From NCBI GenBank assembly GCA_017998195.1, contig JAGODN010000129.1, positions 1-7,049 of the forward strand: a stretch of DNA of 7,049 nucleotides, read 5' to 3'. The stretch comes from Desulfobulbus sp. GTDB lineage: Bacteria; Desulfobacterota; Desulfobulbia; Desulfobulbales; Desulfobulbaceae. This document shows positions 1-6,160 of the stretch, in pieces; positions within the stretch are counted from its first letter, which is position 1, and each line of letters begins with the position of its first letter. Both the position numbers and the translations under genes were made by a program. The notes beneath the pieces were generated by a model that saw only the letters and a program-made list of their open reading frames with translations, made no database searches and was not told the origin of the DNA.

Positions 1-1103
1 GATGTGGACTGGCCCATCCGGTATTCATTGAGGATCTGGTTGCGCAGCTGGCGGACGCGGCGAATGGAAACCGGTTCGCCATGCTGTTCATGGCAATAGA
101 TCGCCAGCAGGATATAGGTGATCAGGCCGGCCAGCATCTGGATCATGAGGCCATGGCGGCTTCGTGAGATGAGGTGATAGACCTTGAGGTGCCGCTTCCA
201 CCAGGCAAAGAAGGTTTCGATCTGCCAGCGCAGCTTGTAGATCTGGGCGACCTGTTCGGCGGTCAGGTCGAAGCGGCTGGTGGCAATCCAGTAGGATGTG
301 CCATCGACCGTGTAGCCGACCAGGCGCAGCGGGAGGTTCGTCTGATTCACCCCTTCCCGGCCCAGCAGTACCTTGGCATCGGAAAAGACGATGCCTCCGG
401 GCGCAACGGGAAGGGATTCCAGGCAGGTCTTGATGGTGTTCTCCTTGATGCGGGTCACGAAATGCTTGCCTGCCGCCTGCAGCTGGTCGAAATCGCCGTG
501 ACTCTGGTAGCCCCGGTCGCTCACCGCGGTTTCCCCCGGCGCCAGGATCCGGTCGACAAAGGGGCGCTCGCCACCCTTGCCACTGGTGAGGAAGATCTTG
601 CGGGGTATGCCGCGATTGAGGTCGAAGCCGATATGGCTTTTGGCCTTTTTGGCGCCTTTGCGGTAATCGGCCCAATCCATGGAGAGCACGGCATCGATCA
701 GTGAACCGTCGATGGCGACCAGTCGGCCCAATTCGGGGTGCTTGTCGGGCAGCACGGTGACGGCCTCATGCTGCAATGCTTCGAAGACCTGCAGGAATTG
801 TTCGAGGCCCCGCTCGTTCATGGCCTCGAAGAACGAACTTTTGGCAATGCCTTTCTTCGGGGCAATGTGCTCGCGGGCAAAGTCGTCCTCTTCCAGGGAC
901 TGGAGGAGATGCCTGCCGGAGGTATGCTCCTGCAGGTGGAAGTAGATGAGGGCATGAAGCTGGTCTTCAAAATCCATCTGCAGCGGTCGGTTGCCTCGGG
1001 AGGTGAGCTTGGGGACGGATGCCAGTGCCCGTCGCAATGGGAAACAGAGATGCGTGTAACTGCGAGCGGTCAGTTTTCCTGGTTTGAACGGATAGGGTGC
1101 CAT
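1..1103 (-). CDS. IS4-family DDE transposase, C-terminus cut by window edge
   Basis: It catalyses cut-and-paste transposition of its IS. There are 367 residues in the window with no stop reached. The RNase-H-like DDE core is complete: D132 in AIDGS, D196 in VSDRGY, and E296 within the IS4-family YREK signature (Y289-x2-R292-x3-E296-x6-K303, in YKLRWQIETFFAWWK). IS4 transposases are often near 370-400 residues, so only a short tail is probably missing, and the visible reading frame is intact. I chose the ATG at 1103-1101 (MAPYPFKPGK) because an AAGGAG ribosome binding site at 1117-1112 lies 8 bases upstream. The ATG six bases earlier (1109-1107) has only 2 bases of spacing. The codons look less GC-biased than the genes to the right, consistent with an acquired element. 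Confidence 0.93.
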   Translation of the reverse strand, partial: MAPYPFKPGKLTARSYTHLCFPLRRALASVPKLTSRGNRPLQMDFEDQLHALIYFHLQEHTSGRHLLQSLEEDDFAREHIAPKKGIAKSSFFEAMNERGLEQFLQVFEALQHEAVTVLPDKHPELGRLVAIDGSLIDAVLSMDWADYRKGAKKAKSHIGFDLNRGIPRKIFLTSGKGGERPFVDRILAPGETAVSDRGYQSHGDFDQLQAAGKHFVTRIKENTIKTCLESLPVAPGGIVFSDAKVLLGREGVNQTNLPLRLVGYTVDGTSYWIATSRFDLTAEQVAQIYKLRWQIETFFAWWKRHLKVYHLISRSRHGLMIQMLAGLITYILLAIYCHEQHGEPVSIRRVRQLRNQILNEYRMGQST

Positions 1104-1143
1104 TTTCATAACTCCTTGAGATAAAAGGATATTTATGAAAATG
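1101..1143 (-). promoter_or_regulatory. Inverted repeat that can fold over the transposase RBS and start codon
   Basis: CATTTTCATA (1101-1110) and TATGAAAATG (1134-1143) are perfect 10-base inverted repeats. Inside them TCCTT (1113-1117) can pair with AAGGA (1125-1129), leaving a 7-base loop. On the minus-strand transcript both candidate ATG codons and the AAGGAG ribosome binding site fall inside this stem-loop. A transcript entering from outside the element could therefore hide its own translation start. IS10 and IS50 limit transposase made from read-through transcripts in this general way. That it works so here is inference. Confidence 0.6.
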
Positions 1144-1155
1144 GCCGAGACGGCC
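1143..1155 (-). repeat. Small GC hairpin upstream of the transposase
   Basis: GGCCG-AGA-CGGCC is a perfect 5-base inverted repeat with a 3-base loop. On the minus strand it is followed by ATTTTCAT. It could act as a weak transcription stop shielding the transposase from outside read-through, but the T-rich tail is short. A consensus-like TTGACA lies further upstream (1172-1167), but no matching -10 was found at normal spacing. Confidence 0.35.
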
Positions 1156-1222
1156 CTTTGTGGATTTGTCAAGAAAATTCAGCCCGTTGCGCAACTTTTT
1201 TCCGCCGGTTTCCGTGCAAAAT

Positions 1223-1240
1223 CTTAACCGGACATCACTG
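1223..1240. repeat. Candidate terminal inverted repeat of the IS
   Basis: The minus-strand sequence CAGTGATGTCCGGTTAAG (1240 to 1223) resembles, from memory, the CAGT...TCCGGTTAAG-type ends of some IS4-group elements. It sits where the frame of the next gene resumes. The partner repeat is beyond the left edge, so this cannot be confirmed inside the window. Confidence 0.4.
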
Positions 1241-1302
1241 AGTTTTCCCCTATTTTTCCGCTTGTCCCCCGCCAGTGGGCTGCCGCGTCCGGCCGACCCG
1301 AC

Positions 1303-2217
1303 GTGGCCCTGTCCCGCCGCCGCATCCTGTTCATCTTCCTGCTCATCCGCAGCACCGACGCCAAGCTGCACGAGATCCTGGACCTCGATCCCTGCACCGC
1401 CGTCGACCCCAATGGCCGCCGCCTGACCCTGGGCGAGGGTGAGAACCGCCGCGAAGTGCCCCTGCCCGAGCGCCTGGCGTGCGAACTGGCGGCCGCCCTG
1501 GCCTACCCTCCGTTCCGTGCCCTGATGGCCCGCGGTTTTGCCGTGGACCCGGCCTTTGTCCGCCGCAAGTTCTACGAGCGGGCCGAGAGCTGCGGTTTTC
1601 CCCGGCGGCTGGGCGGGCCCGAGTGCATCCGTCGGGCCCGGGCGGTGGAGCTGATGCAGACGAGCATGCCCCTGCCGGCGGTGCAGCGGTTGCTCGGCCA
1701 CGCCAGCCCCAAGCCGACCTCGGCCTATGTCTCCTTTGCCCCGGACGAACTGGAGCGGGTCACCGACTATTTCCTCGCCCGCGAGGCCGAGCGGAAAACG
1801 AGCGCGCGCAACCGGTTCTTCGGCAAGGTGACCACGGTCGAGCGCGGCGACATCCAGAGCCTGGTGCGCCTCGTCACCCCGGCCGGGCACGCACTCACCG
1901 CTGTGATCACCAACGACAGCGTGGACCGGCTCGGCCTCACCGCCGGCCGGCTGCTCACCGCCGAGGTCAAGGCGCCCTGGGTGGTGCTTGAACGGAGCGA
2001 CGGCCAGCCGGCGAGCAGCGCCGAAAACCAGTTCCACGGCGCCATCACCGGCATCCGCCGGGGCCGGGTGAGCAGCGAGATCGCGGTGCGCATCGACGAG
2101 AGCACGGAACTCTGCGCCATCGTCTCCACCGCGGGCTGGCGCCAACTCGGCCTCAAGGAGCGCGACCAGGTGCGCGTGCTGTTCAACTGCTTCGCGGTCA
2201 TCCTCCACGCCGACTGA
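1303..2217 (+). CDS. tunR: TunR-like tungstate/molybdate-responsive regulator (recombinase fold + two Mop domains), probably 5'-truncated by IS
   Basis: It is probably a transcription factor of the TunR family of sulfate reducers, using an XerC/D-like catalytic fold to bind DNA and ModE-like Mop/TOBE domains to sense tungstate or molybdate. Residues about 5-155 are recombinase-like, with the box VQRLLGH (H133) and Y142 nine residues on, as in XerD. Three catalytic positions are changed: Lys21 where Arg I is expected, Glu45 at the beta-hairpin lysine, and Glu107 at the first His of HxxR (R110 kept). Residues 167-233 and 237-304 are tandem Mop domains opening with SARNRF and SAENQF. The listed start is the only usual start codon available (GTG), has no ribosome binding site, and is probably not the native one. 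The same frame is open back to 1228, and its peptide there (RQWAAASGRPDVALSRR) still looks like family sequence. The 5' end was likely lost to the IS, so expression is doubtful. Confidence 0.78.
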   Translation: MALSRRRILFIFLLIRSTDAKLHEILDLDPCTAVDPNGRRLTLGEGENRREVPLPERLACELAAALAYPPFRALMARGFAVDPAFVRRKFYERAESCGFPRRLGGPECIRRARAVELMQTSMPLPAVQRLLGHASPKPTSAYVSFAPDELERVTDYFLAREAERKTSARNRFFGKVTTVERGDIQSLVRLVTPAGHALTAVITNDSVDRLGLTAGRLLTAEVKAPWVVLERSDGQPASSAENQFHGAITGIRRGRVSSEIAVRIDESTELCAIVSTAGWRQLGLKERDQVRVLFNCFAVILHAD

Positions 2218-2242
2218 GCGCGGCCACGCCCGTCCCGGACAA

Positions 2243-2283
2243 CGAAAAAAGCCCTGCCGAACGTATCGGCAGGGCTTTTTTCG
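2243..2283. terminator. Bidirectional Rho-independent terminator between convergent genes
   Basis: Perfect 18-base arms (2243-2260 and 2266-2283) flank the 5-base loop ACGTA. The GC core GCCCTGCCGA is flanked by A6 on the left and T6 on the right, so each strand reads a GC stem followed by a T run. It ends tunR on the plus strand, 26 bases after its stop, and the transporter operon on the minus strand, 23 bases after its stop. Confidence 0.93.
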
Positions 2284-2305
2284 TGGGGCTCGCGAGGGTT
2301 CGCTC

Positions 2306-3109
2306 TCAGGCGAGCATGCCCCAGACCATGCGCGTGGCGACGATGTAGAGGAACACGGCGAAAATCCGCTTGAGCTTGTCCACCGGCAGGGCGTGGGCCA
2401 GGCGGGCGCCGAACGGGGCGGTGAGCACGCTGCCGCAGACGATGAACAACAGCGCCGGCAGGTAGACGCCGCCCAGGCTCCACGCCGGCAGGCCGGCGGT
2501 GTGCAGGTTGTTGACCACGTAACCGAGCGCGCCGGCCACGGCGATGGGGAAGCCGATGGCCGCCGAGGTGCCCACGGCGCGGTGCGCGGGCACGTTGCTC
2601 CAGATCATGAACGGCACGGACAGCGAGCCGCCGCCGATGCCCACCAGGGCCGAGACCACGCCGATGACGCCGCCCACCCCGAACATGCCGCCCGCGCCCG
2701 GCAGCTCGCGCGAGGGCTTGGGTTTTTTGTTCAAGAGCATCTGGGTGGCGATGACGTAGAGGAACACGCAGAAAAAGACCCGCAGAAAACCGGTGGACAG
2801 CCGCGAGGCGACAAAAGTACCGAGAAAGGTGCCAAGGAGGATACCCGGGGTGATCCGGCGGACGATCTCCCAGAGCACCGCGCCGCGACGGTGGTGGGCG
2901 AGGCAGCTGGAGATGGAGGTGAACATGATGCTCGCCAGCGAGGTGCCGAGCGCCAGGTGCATCATCACCTCGGGCTGCACGCCCTGGCGGACGAAGCAGA
3001 ACACCAGCATGGGCACGATGACGATGCCGCCGCCCACGCCGAGCAGTCCGGCCAGGACCCCGGCAATCAATCCCACCAGTGCGTACATCACCATGATGTC
3101 AATGGTCAT
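2306..3109 (-). CDS. TSUP (TauE/SafE) family anion transporter
   Basis: An inner-membrane permease of the sulfite/sulfonate/organoanion exporter superfamily, 267 residues with about eight hydrophobic segments. It has the family's internal duplication. LLGVGGG (22-28) is echoed by VGIGGG (156-161), and FLYVIATQM (116-124) is echoed by FLYIVATRM (253-261). The family phrase HRAVGTSAAIGFP (176-188) is present. A GGAAGGA ribosome binding site lies just before ATG 3109. The gene starts inside the end of the upstream GntR gene with an 11-base overlap, so the two should be co-transcribed and translationally coupled. The substrate is not readable from sequence. Known TSUP substrates include sulfite, sulfoacetate, taurine-derived anions and thiosulfate, and published TunR proteins repress members of this family, so a link to oxyanions is plausible. 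Confidence 0.9.
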   Translation of the reverse strand: MTIDIMVMYALVGLIAGVLAGLLGVGGGIVIVPMLVFCFVRQGVQPEVMMHLALGTSLASIMFTSISSCLAHHRRGAVLWEIVRRITPGILLGTFLGTFVASRLSTGFLRVFFCVFLYVIATQMLLNKKPKPSRELPGAGGMFGVGGVIGVVSALVGIGGGSLSVPFMIWSNVPAHRAVGTSAAIGFPIAVAGALGYVVNNLHTAGLPAWSLGGVYLPALLFIVCGSVLTAPFGARLAHALPVDKLKRIFAVFLYIVATRMVWGMLA

Positions 3110-3866
3110 TGTCCTTCCCTCCCTCTCGGCCTCCGGTCGTGCCGGGCGGCGCCGTGTGTTGGTGTTGTCGATCGCCGGCGCCGAGCAGGTGCGTGCCGAT
3201 CTCGTTGATATGACGTTCCATGGCGGCCCGCGCCGCGTTCGCGTCCCCGGCCTCGAGGGCGTCGAGGAGGCGCAGGTGACCCTCCATGGAGGCGCTCCGC
3301 CGGCCGCTGGTCCGCAGCCCGGCGGCGCGGGTCTCGTCCACGGTGGCGCGCAGGGCGGCCATCACCCGCACCAGCACCCGGTTGCCGGCGCATTCGGCGA
3401 GCAACCGGTGGAACTCGGCGTCCAAACCGCTGTCCTCCCGGCCGGCGAGAAGGGCCCGCTGCTGGTCGCAGACCACCACTTTGAGCCGGTCGATGCCGGC
3501 CGCATCGATGCGCCGGGCCGCCAGGGCGGCGATCTGCGGTTCGAGCAGGCGGCGGAACTCGAGGATGTCGCCGAGCACGCCGCGCTCCCGGTTGAGCACA
3601 TCGAGGATGGCGTCACCCGGGAAGGAGGCGGCGAGTTCGTCGGCAACATAGGTGCCGTCGCCCTGGCGGCTCTCGACCACGCCCCGCTCGGCCAGGGCCT
3701 GCAGCCCCTGGCGCACGCTGGTGCGCGACACCGCAAGCTCCCGGGCCAGCTGCCGTTCGGGCGGCAGCCGGTCGCCCGGCAGGAGTGCGCCGGCGCGGAT
3801 CTGCCCGCAAATCCGTTCGACCACCACGGTATAGGCGTAGCGTTTCTCGGCTCCGGGCGCGGCCAT
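3099..3866 (-). CDS. GntR-family regulator, FadR/FCD subfamily (PdhR/LldR-like)
   Basis: A 255-residue transcription factor. Residues about 10-78 form the winged helix-turn-helix, with the GntR signatures PGDRLPPERQLA (30-41), SRTSVRQGLQAL (47-58) and QGDGTYV (68-74). Residues about 100-225 form the all-helical FCD effector domain, whose usual metal/ligand residues are visible as D149-x3-H153, H197 and H219. Such proteins generally bind small carboxylates such as lactate, pyruvate or fatty-acyl compounds. A low-complexity tail (about 231-255) runs into the transporter's start. The ATG at 3866 was chosen because GAGGAGG ends four bases before it. A TTG start at 3899 would code through the likely operator. 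It is first in an operon with the TSUP gene and is likely autoregulated through the palindrome at 3886-3900. The effector is unknown. Confidence 0.92.
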   Translation of the reverse strand: MAAPGAEKRYAYTVVVERICGQIRAGALLPGDRLPPERQLARELAVSRTSVRQGLQALAERGVVESRQGDGTYVADELAASFPGDAILDVLNRERGVLGDILEFRRLLEPQIAALAARRIDAAGIDRLKVVVCDQQRALLAGREDSGLDAEFHRLLAECAGNRVLVRVMAALRATVDETRAAGLRTSGRRSASMEGHLRLLDALEAGDANAARAAMERHINEIGTHLLGAGDRQHQHTAPPGTTGGREGGKDNDH

Positions 3867-3885
3867 GGTTCCTCCTCTCGAAAAT

Positions 3886-3900
3886 ATTGGTCCAACCAAT
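3886..3900. promoter_or_regulatory. Predicted GntR operator, ATTGGT-N3-ACCAAT
   Basis: ATTGGTCCAACCAAT is a perfect palindrome around a 3-base centre, extendable by one pair to TATTGGTCCAACCAATA (3885-3901). It matches the ATTGGTNNNACCAAT operator type of PdhR and LldR, both FCD-type GntR regulators like the protein encoded 20 bases downstream on the minus strand. It overlaps a possible -10 element, which fits repression of the operon by its own product. Confidence 0.75.
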
Positions 3901-3924
3901 AGCTCTTTGTTCTCCGATGGTCAA
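3896..3924 (-). promoter_or_regulatory. Candidate operon promoter overlapped by the operator
   Basis: On the minus strand TTGACC (3924-3919) lies 17 bases before TATTGG (3901-3896). The -35 is good and the -10 weak. The -10 falls inside the palindromic operator, so bound regulator would block polymerase. The transcript leader would be about 23 bases before ATG 3866. Confidence 0.4.
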
Positions 3925-3928
3925 AACA

Positions 3929-3934
3929 ATTATA
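3929..3934 (-). promoter_or_regulatory. Alternative -10 element (TATAAT) for the gntR-TSUP operon
   Basis: A consensus TATAAT reads on the minus strand at 3934-3929, in the most AT-rich part of the intergenic region. No good -35 is present 16-18 bases upstream. If used, transcription would begin near 3922 and the operator would lie about 22-36 bases downstream of the start, a roadblock position. It may need an activator. Confidence 0.35.
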
Positions 3935-3954
3935 TGGTTTAGAAGAGAAAAAAT

Positions 3955-3985
3955 GGACAGGACAGTGTCCGCCAGGGCAACCCTG
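3955..3985. repeat. Pair of short palindromes in the divergent regulatory region
   Basis: GGACA-G-TGTCC (3960-3970) and CAGGG-CAA-CCCTG (3973-3985) lie almost back to back, and GGACAG also occurs directly at 3955-3960. They sit just upstream of the TATAAT on the minus strand and upstream of the antiporter promoter on the plus strand. They could be protein-binding sites. No regulator can be assigned from sequence. Confidence 0.35.
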
Positions 3986-4006
3986 CGTCCTGCCGCCGGG
4001 AACCTG

Positions 4007-4035
4007 CTGCGCGCCGACCGCAGGGCTGGTATAGT
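4007..4035 (+). promoter_or_regulatory. Candidate extended -10 promoter for the antiporter gene
   Basis: TATAGT (4030-4035) is one base from the consensus -10 and is preceded by TGG, an extended -10. The 17-base-spaced -35, CTGCGC (4007-4012), is weak. Transcription would start near 4042, giving a leader of about 66 bases. The leader region has a small hairpin, ACGCC-TCC-GGCGT (4039-4051), and three tandem 6-base units (CCGAAC, CCGAAC, CTGAAC; 4054-4071). Confidence 0.45.
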
Positions 4036-4107
4036 GCAACGCCTCCGGCGTCCCCGAACCCGAACCTGAACGCGCCGATCGCCCGCAACCCTTGCACCGC
4101 ACCTGTT

Positions 4108-6093
4108 ATGGGAATCACCACCGACATCATCCTGCTCGTCCTTGCCGCCTTTTTCTGCGGCCTGCTCATGCAGCGGCTGCGCCAGCCGCTCATTCTCGGC
4201 TATATCCTCGCCGGTGTACTCCTCGGCCCGCACACCGGCGGCCTGACCATCACCGAGGTGCACGACATCGAGCGGCTGGCCGAGATCGGCGTGGCGCTCT
4301 TGCTGTTCGCCCTGGGGCTCGAGTTCTCGCACAAGGATCTCAAGCCGGTCAAGTACATCGCCCTGGTCGGCACGCCCCTGCAGATGGTCCTGACCACCGG
4401 CCTCGGCATCGGTATCGGCACACTCATGGGCTGGGACCTGAAGACCTCGGTCTGGTTCGGGGCCATGATCAGCCTCTCCAGCACCATGGTGCTGCTCAAG
4501 ACGCTCATGAACCAGGGCTGGCTGGGCACCCTGTCCAGCAAGGTGATGATCGGCATGCTCATCGTCCAGGACCTGGCCATCGTGCCCATGGTCATCGTCC
4601 TGCCGCTCATGAACGACCCCTCGGCCGGACTGGCCCAACTCGGCCAGGCCGGGCTCAAGGCCACCGTCTTCCTGGCCTCCATGTTCCTGCTCGGCGCCAA
4701 GCTGCTGCCCTGGATCATGCGCCACATCGCCCGGCTCGGCAGCCGCGAGCTGTTCCTGCTGGCGATCATCGCCATCGGCCTGGGGGTCGGCTACGCCACC
4801 TATCTGGTGGGGCTGTCGTTCGCCTTCGGCGCCTTCATCGCCGGCATGGTGCTCAACGAGTCGGACTACGGCCACCAGGCGCTCAGTGACATCATTCCCC
4901 TGCGCGACATCTTCGGTCTGCTCTTCTTCGCCTCGGTGGGCATGCTGCTCGACCCGCGCTTCCTGCTCCACCACTTCGGCACCATCCTGCTGCTGGTGCT
5001 GCTCGTCGGCGTGGGCAAGGGGCTCATCTTCGCCGCGCTCGCCTGGCTGTTCCGCTACGGCAACGTCATCCCCATCGCGGTCGGCCTGGGGCTGTTCCAG
5101 ATCGGCGAGTTCTCGTTCGTGCTCGCCCAGATCGGCATGTCCACCAAATCCATCGACAGTGAACTCTACAACCTGATCCTGACCACCGCGGTGCTGACCA
5201 TGATCCTCACCCCGGTGGTCTCGGCCCAGACGAGCCGCCTCTACGCCCTCAAGAAGCGCTGGTTCCAGAAGGAGCAGCTCGAATCGATGAACTTCCCGGA
5301 CACCGGCTTCGAGGGCCACGTGGTGATCGCCGGCGGCGGCCGGGTGGGCACCCAGATCGCCACCACCCTGCACCGCCTGGACATCCCCTTCGTCATCATC
5401 GAACTCGACCAGCGGCGGGTGGAACAGGCCCAGCAGGCGGGGTTCGCGGTGGTCTATGGCGACGCCAGCCACGAGATCGTGCTCGAGGCGGCCGCGGTGG
5501 CCCACGCCTCCATGCTGGTGGTCACCCTGCCGGGCATCGTCGAGAGCCGCACCATCGTGGCCGCGGTGCGCAAGGTGAACAGCGCCATCGCCGTGGTCGC
5601 CCGTCTCTCCGACCCGGACTTCTTCGAGCTGTTCAGCGAGCTGCAGGTGACCGACCTGGTCTACCCGGAACTCGAGGCCGGCCTGGAGATGACCCGCCAG
5701 GTGCTGCTGGGCCTGCGCATCCCGGCCACCGAGGTGCAGCGCCAGACCGAGAGCCTGCGCCAGGAGTACTTCTCCGCCGGCATGAGCCAGAGAAAGCCCT
5801 ACCGCACCCTGGGGCAGTTCCGCTCGGCCGAACACCAGTTCGACCTGCAGTGGGTGAGCATCAGCGACGCCTCGCCGCTGGTGGACCAGACCATCGGCCA
5901 GGCCGAGATCCGCAAGAGCACCGGCGTGTCGGTGGTGGGTGTGCTCCGCGACGACCAGTTGGAGCCCAACCCGGGTCCGGACTTCCGCTTCCGGGCCAGG
6001 GACCTGGTGGCGGTGATCGGCTCGGCCCCGGCCCGGGACGCCTTCAGGGAGCGCTTCTTCGCCGACGGCCCGGCCCTCGACCTGGCGGCCTGA
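4108..6093 (+). CDS. Kef-type K+/H+ (CPA2) antiporter with RCK_N and RCK_C domains
   Basis: A 661-residue inner-membrane monovalent cation:proton antiporter, probably K+ efflux in exchange for H+, complete and of normal length for KefB/KefC/YbaL-like proteins. Residues about 5-380 are the Na+/H+ exchanger domain of many hydrophobic helices, with ALGLEFSHKDLK (E72), SLSSTMVLLKTL, the family QD motif in VQDLAIVP (Q154-D155), FGAFIAGMVLNES and GLFQIGEFSFVLAQIG. A Rossmann-type RCK_N domain begins near 403, with the nucleotide motif GGGRVG (409-414), acidic E432 at the end of strand 2, and YGDAS with D452. An RCK_C domain spans about 580-655. The ATG at 4108 has no clear ribosome binding site, but later starts would cut the first membrane helix. 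No KefF/KefG-like ancillary gene is adjacent, so the gating ligand is unknown. It is transcribed divergently from the gntR-TSUP operon. Confidence 0.94.
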   Translation: MGITTDIILLVLAAFFCGLLMQRLRQPLILGYILAGVLLGPHTGGLTITEVHDIERLAEIGVALLLFALGLEFSHKDLKPVKYIALVGTPLQMVLTTGLGIGIGTLMGWDLKTSVWFGAMISLSSTMVLLKTLMNQGWLGTLSSKVMIGMLIVQDLAIVPMVIVLPLMNDPSAGLAQLGQAGLKATVFLASMFLLGAKLLPWIMRHIARLGSRELFLLAIIAIGLGVGYATYLVGLSFAFGAFIAGMVLNESDYGHQALSDIIPLRDIFGLLFFASVGMLLDPRFLLHHFGTILLLVLLVGVGKGLIFAALAWLFRYGNVIPIAVGLGLFQIGEFSFVLAQIGMSTKSIDSELYNLILTTAVLTMILTPVVSAQTSRLYALKKRWFQKEQLESMNFPDTGFEGHVVIAGGGRVGTQIATTLHRLDIPFVIIELDQRRVEQAQQAGFAVVYGDASHEIVLEAAAVAHASMLVVTLPGIVESRTIVAAVRKVNSAIAVVARLSDPDFFELFSELQVTDLVYPELEAGLEMTRQVLLGLRIPATEVQRQTESLRQEYFSAGMSQRKPYRTLGQFRSAEHQFDLQWVSISDASPLVDQTIGQAEIRKSTGVSVVGVLRDDQLEPNPGPDFRFRARDLVAVIGSAPARDAFRERFFADGPALDLAA

Positions 6094-6118
6094 ACAGGGC
6101 GCTGGCAAGGGGAAGCCA

Positions 6119-6147
6119 TTGCGCCGACCCGCTCTCTGTGGTACATA
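6119..6147 (+). promoter_or_regulatory. Weak candidate promoter for the FAD dehydrogenase gene
   Basis: TTGCGC (6119-6124) is spaced 17 bases from TACATA (6142-6147), each matching the consensus at about half its positions. The -10 is part of the 8-base palindrome ACATATGT (6143-6150). Its position fits a transcript for the gene at 6227, but the GC-rich hairpin lies between them. Confidence 0.3.
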
Positions 6148-6160
6148 TGTCCGCTTTTCC

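Larger units (their letters stand above)
1..1240 (-). mobile_element. IS4-family insertion sequence, partial (one end only)
   Basis: This is the promoter-proximal part of an IS4-family element: a transposase reading leftward, its leader, and a candidate terminal sequence near 1223-1240. The other end lies outside the window, so neither terminal inverted repeats nor target duplication can be paired here. The right boundary is inferred. The frame of the next gene becomes continuous immediately after it, and base composition changes from mixed, with A/T runs, to strongly GC-rich coding sequence at about 1260. The boundary could be off by tens of bases. Confidence 0.75.

Noticed and set aside
1107..1109. 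ATG six bases upstream of the chosen transposase start
   Set aside because: It is in frame but only 2 bases from the AAGGAG, whereas the next ATG is 8 bases away, a normal spacing.
1129..1172. Transposase promoter using the TTGACA at 1172-1167
   Set aside because: The -35 is consensus-like, but the only AT-rich -10 candidate is about 29 bases away, outside the usual spacing, so no promoter is annotated.
1186..1201. GTTGCGCAAC palindrome followed by a T run as a terminator
   Set aside because: The palindrome has no spare loop, so a hairpin would keep only three pairs, too weak for a Rho-independent terminator.
967..2208. A 413-codon minus-strand frame opposite the tunR-like gene
   Set aside because: The plus strand carries coherent Mop domains and recombinase motifs, while this frame has biased composition, no motif, and would run into the IS transposase start.
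1303..2217. Calling the gene a phage integrase
   Set aside because: Three catalytic residues are substituted and the C-terminal half is two Mop/TOBE domains, which integrases lack. No attachment site or other phage gene is present.
3897..3899. TTG start that would lengthen the GntR protein by 11 residues
   Set aside because: It would translate through the palindromic operator and ignores the GAGGAGG site placed properly before ATG 3866.
2393..3902. Long plus-strand frames (2393-3208 and 2793-3902) opposite the transporter and GntR genes
   Set aside because: Their translations are Arg-, His-, Pro- and Gly-rich without recognisable motifs, and the opposite strand encodes well-supported proteins with good ribosome binding sites.
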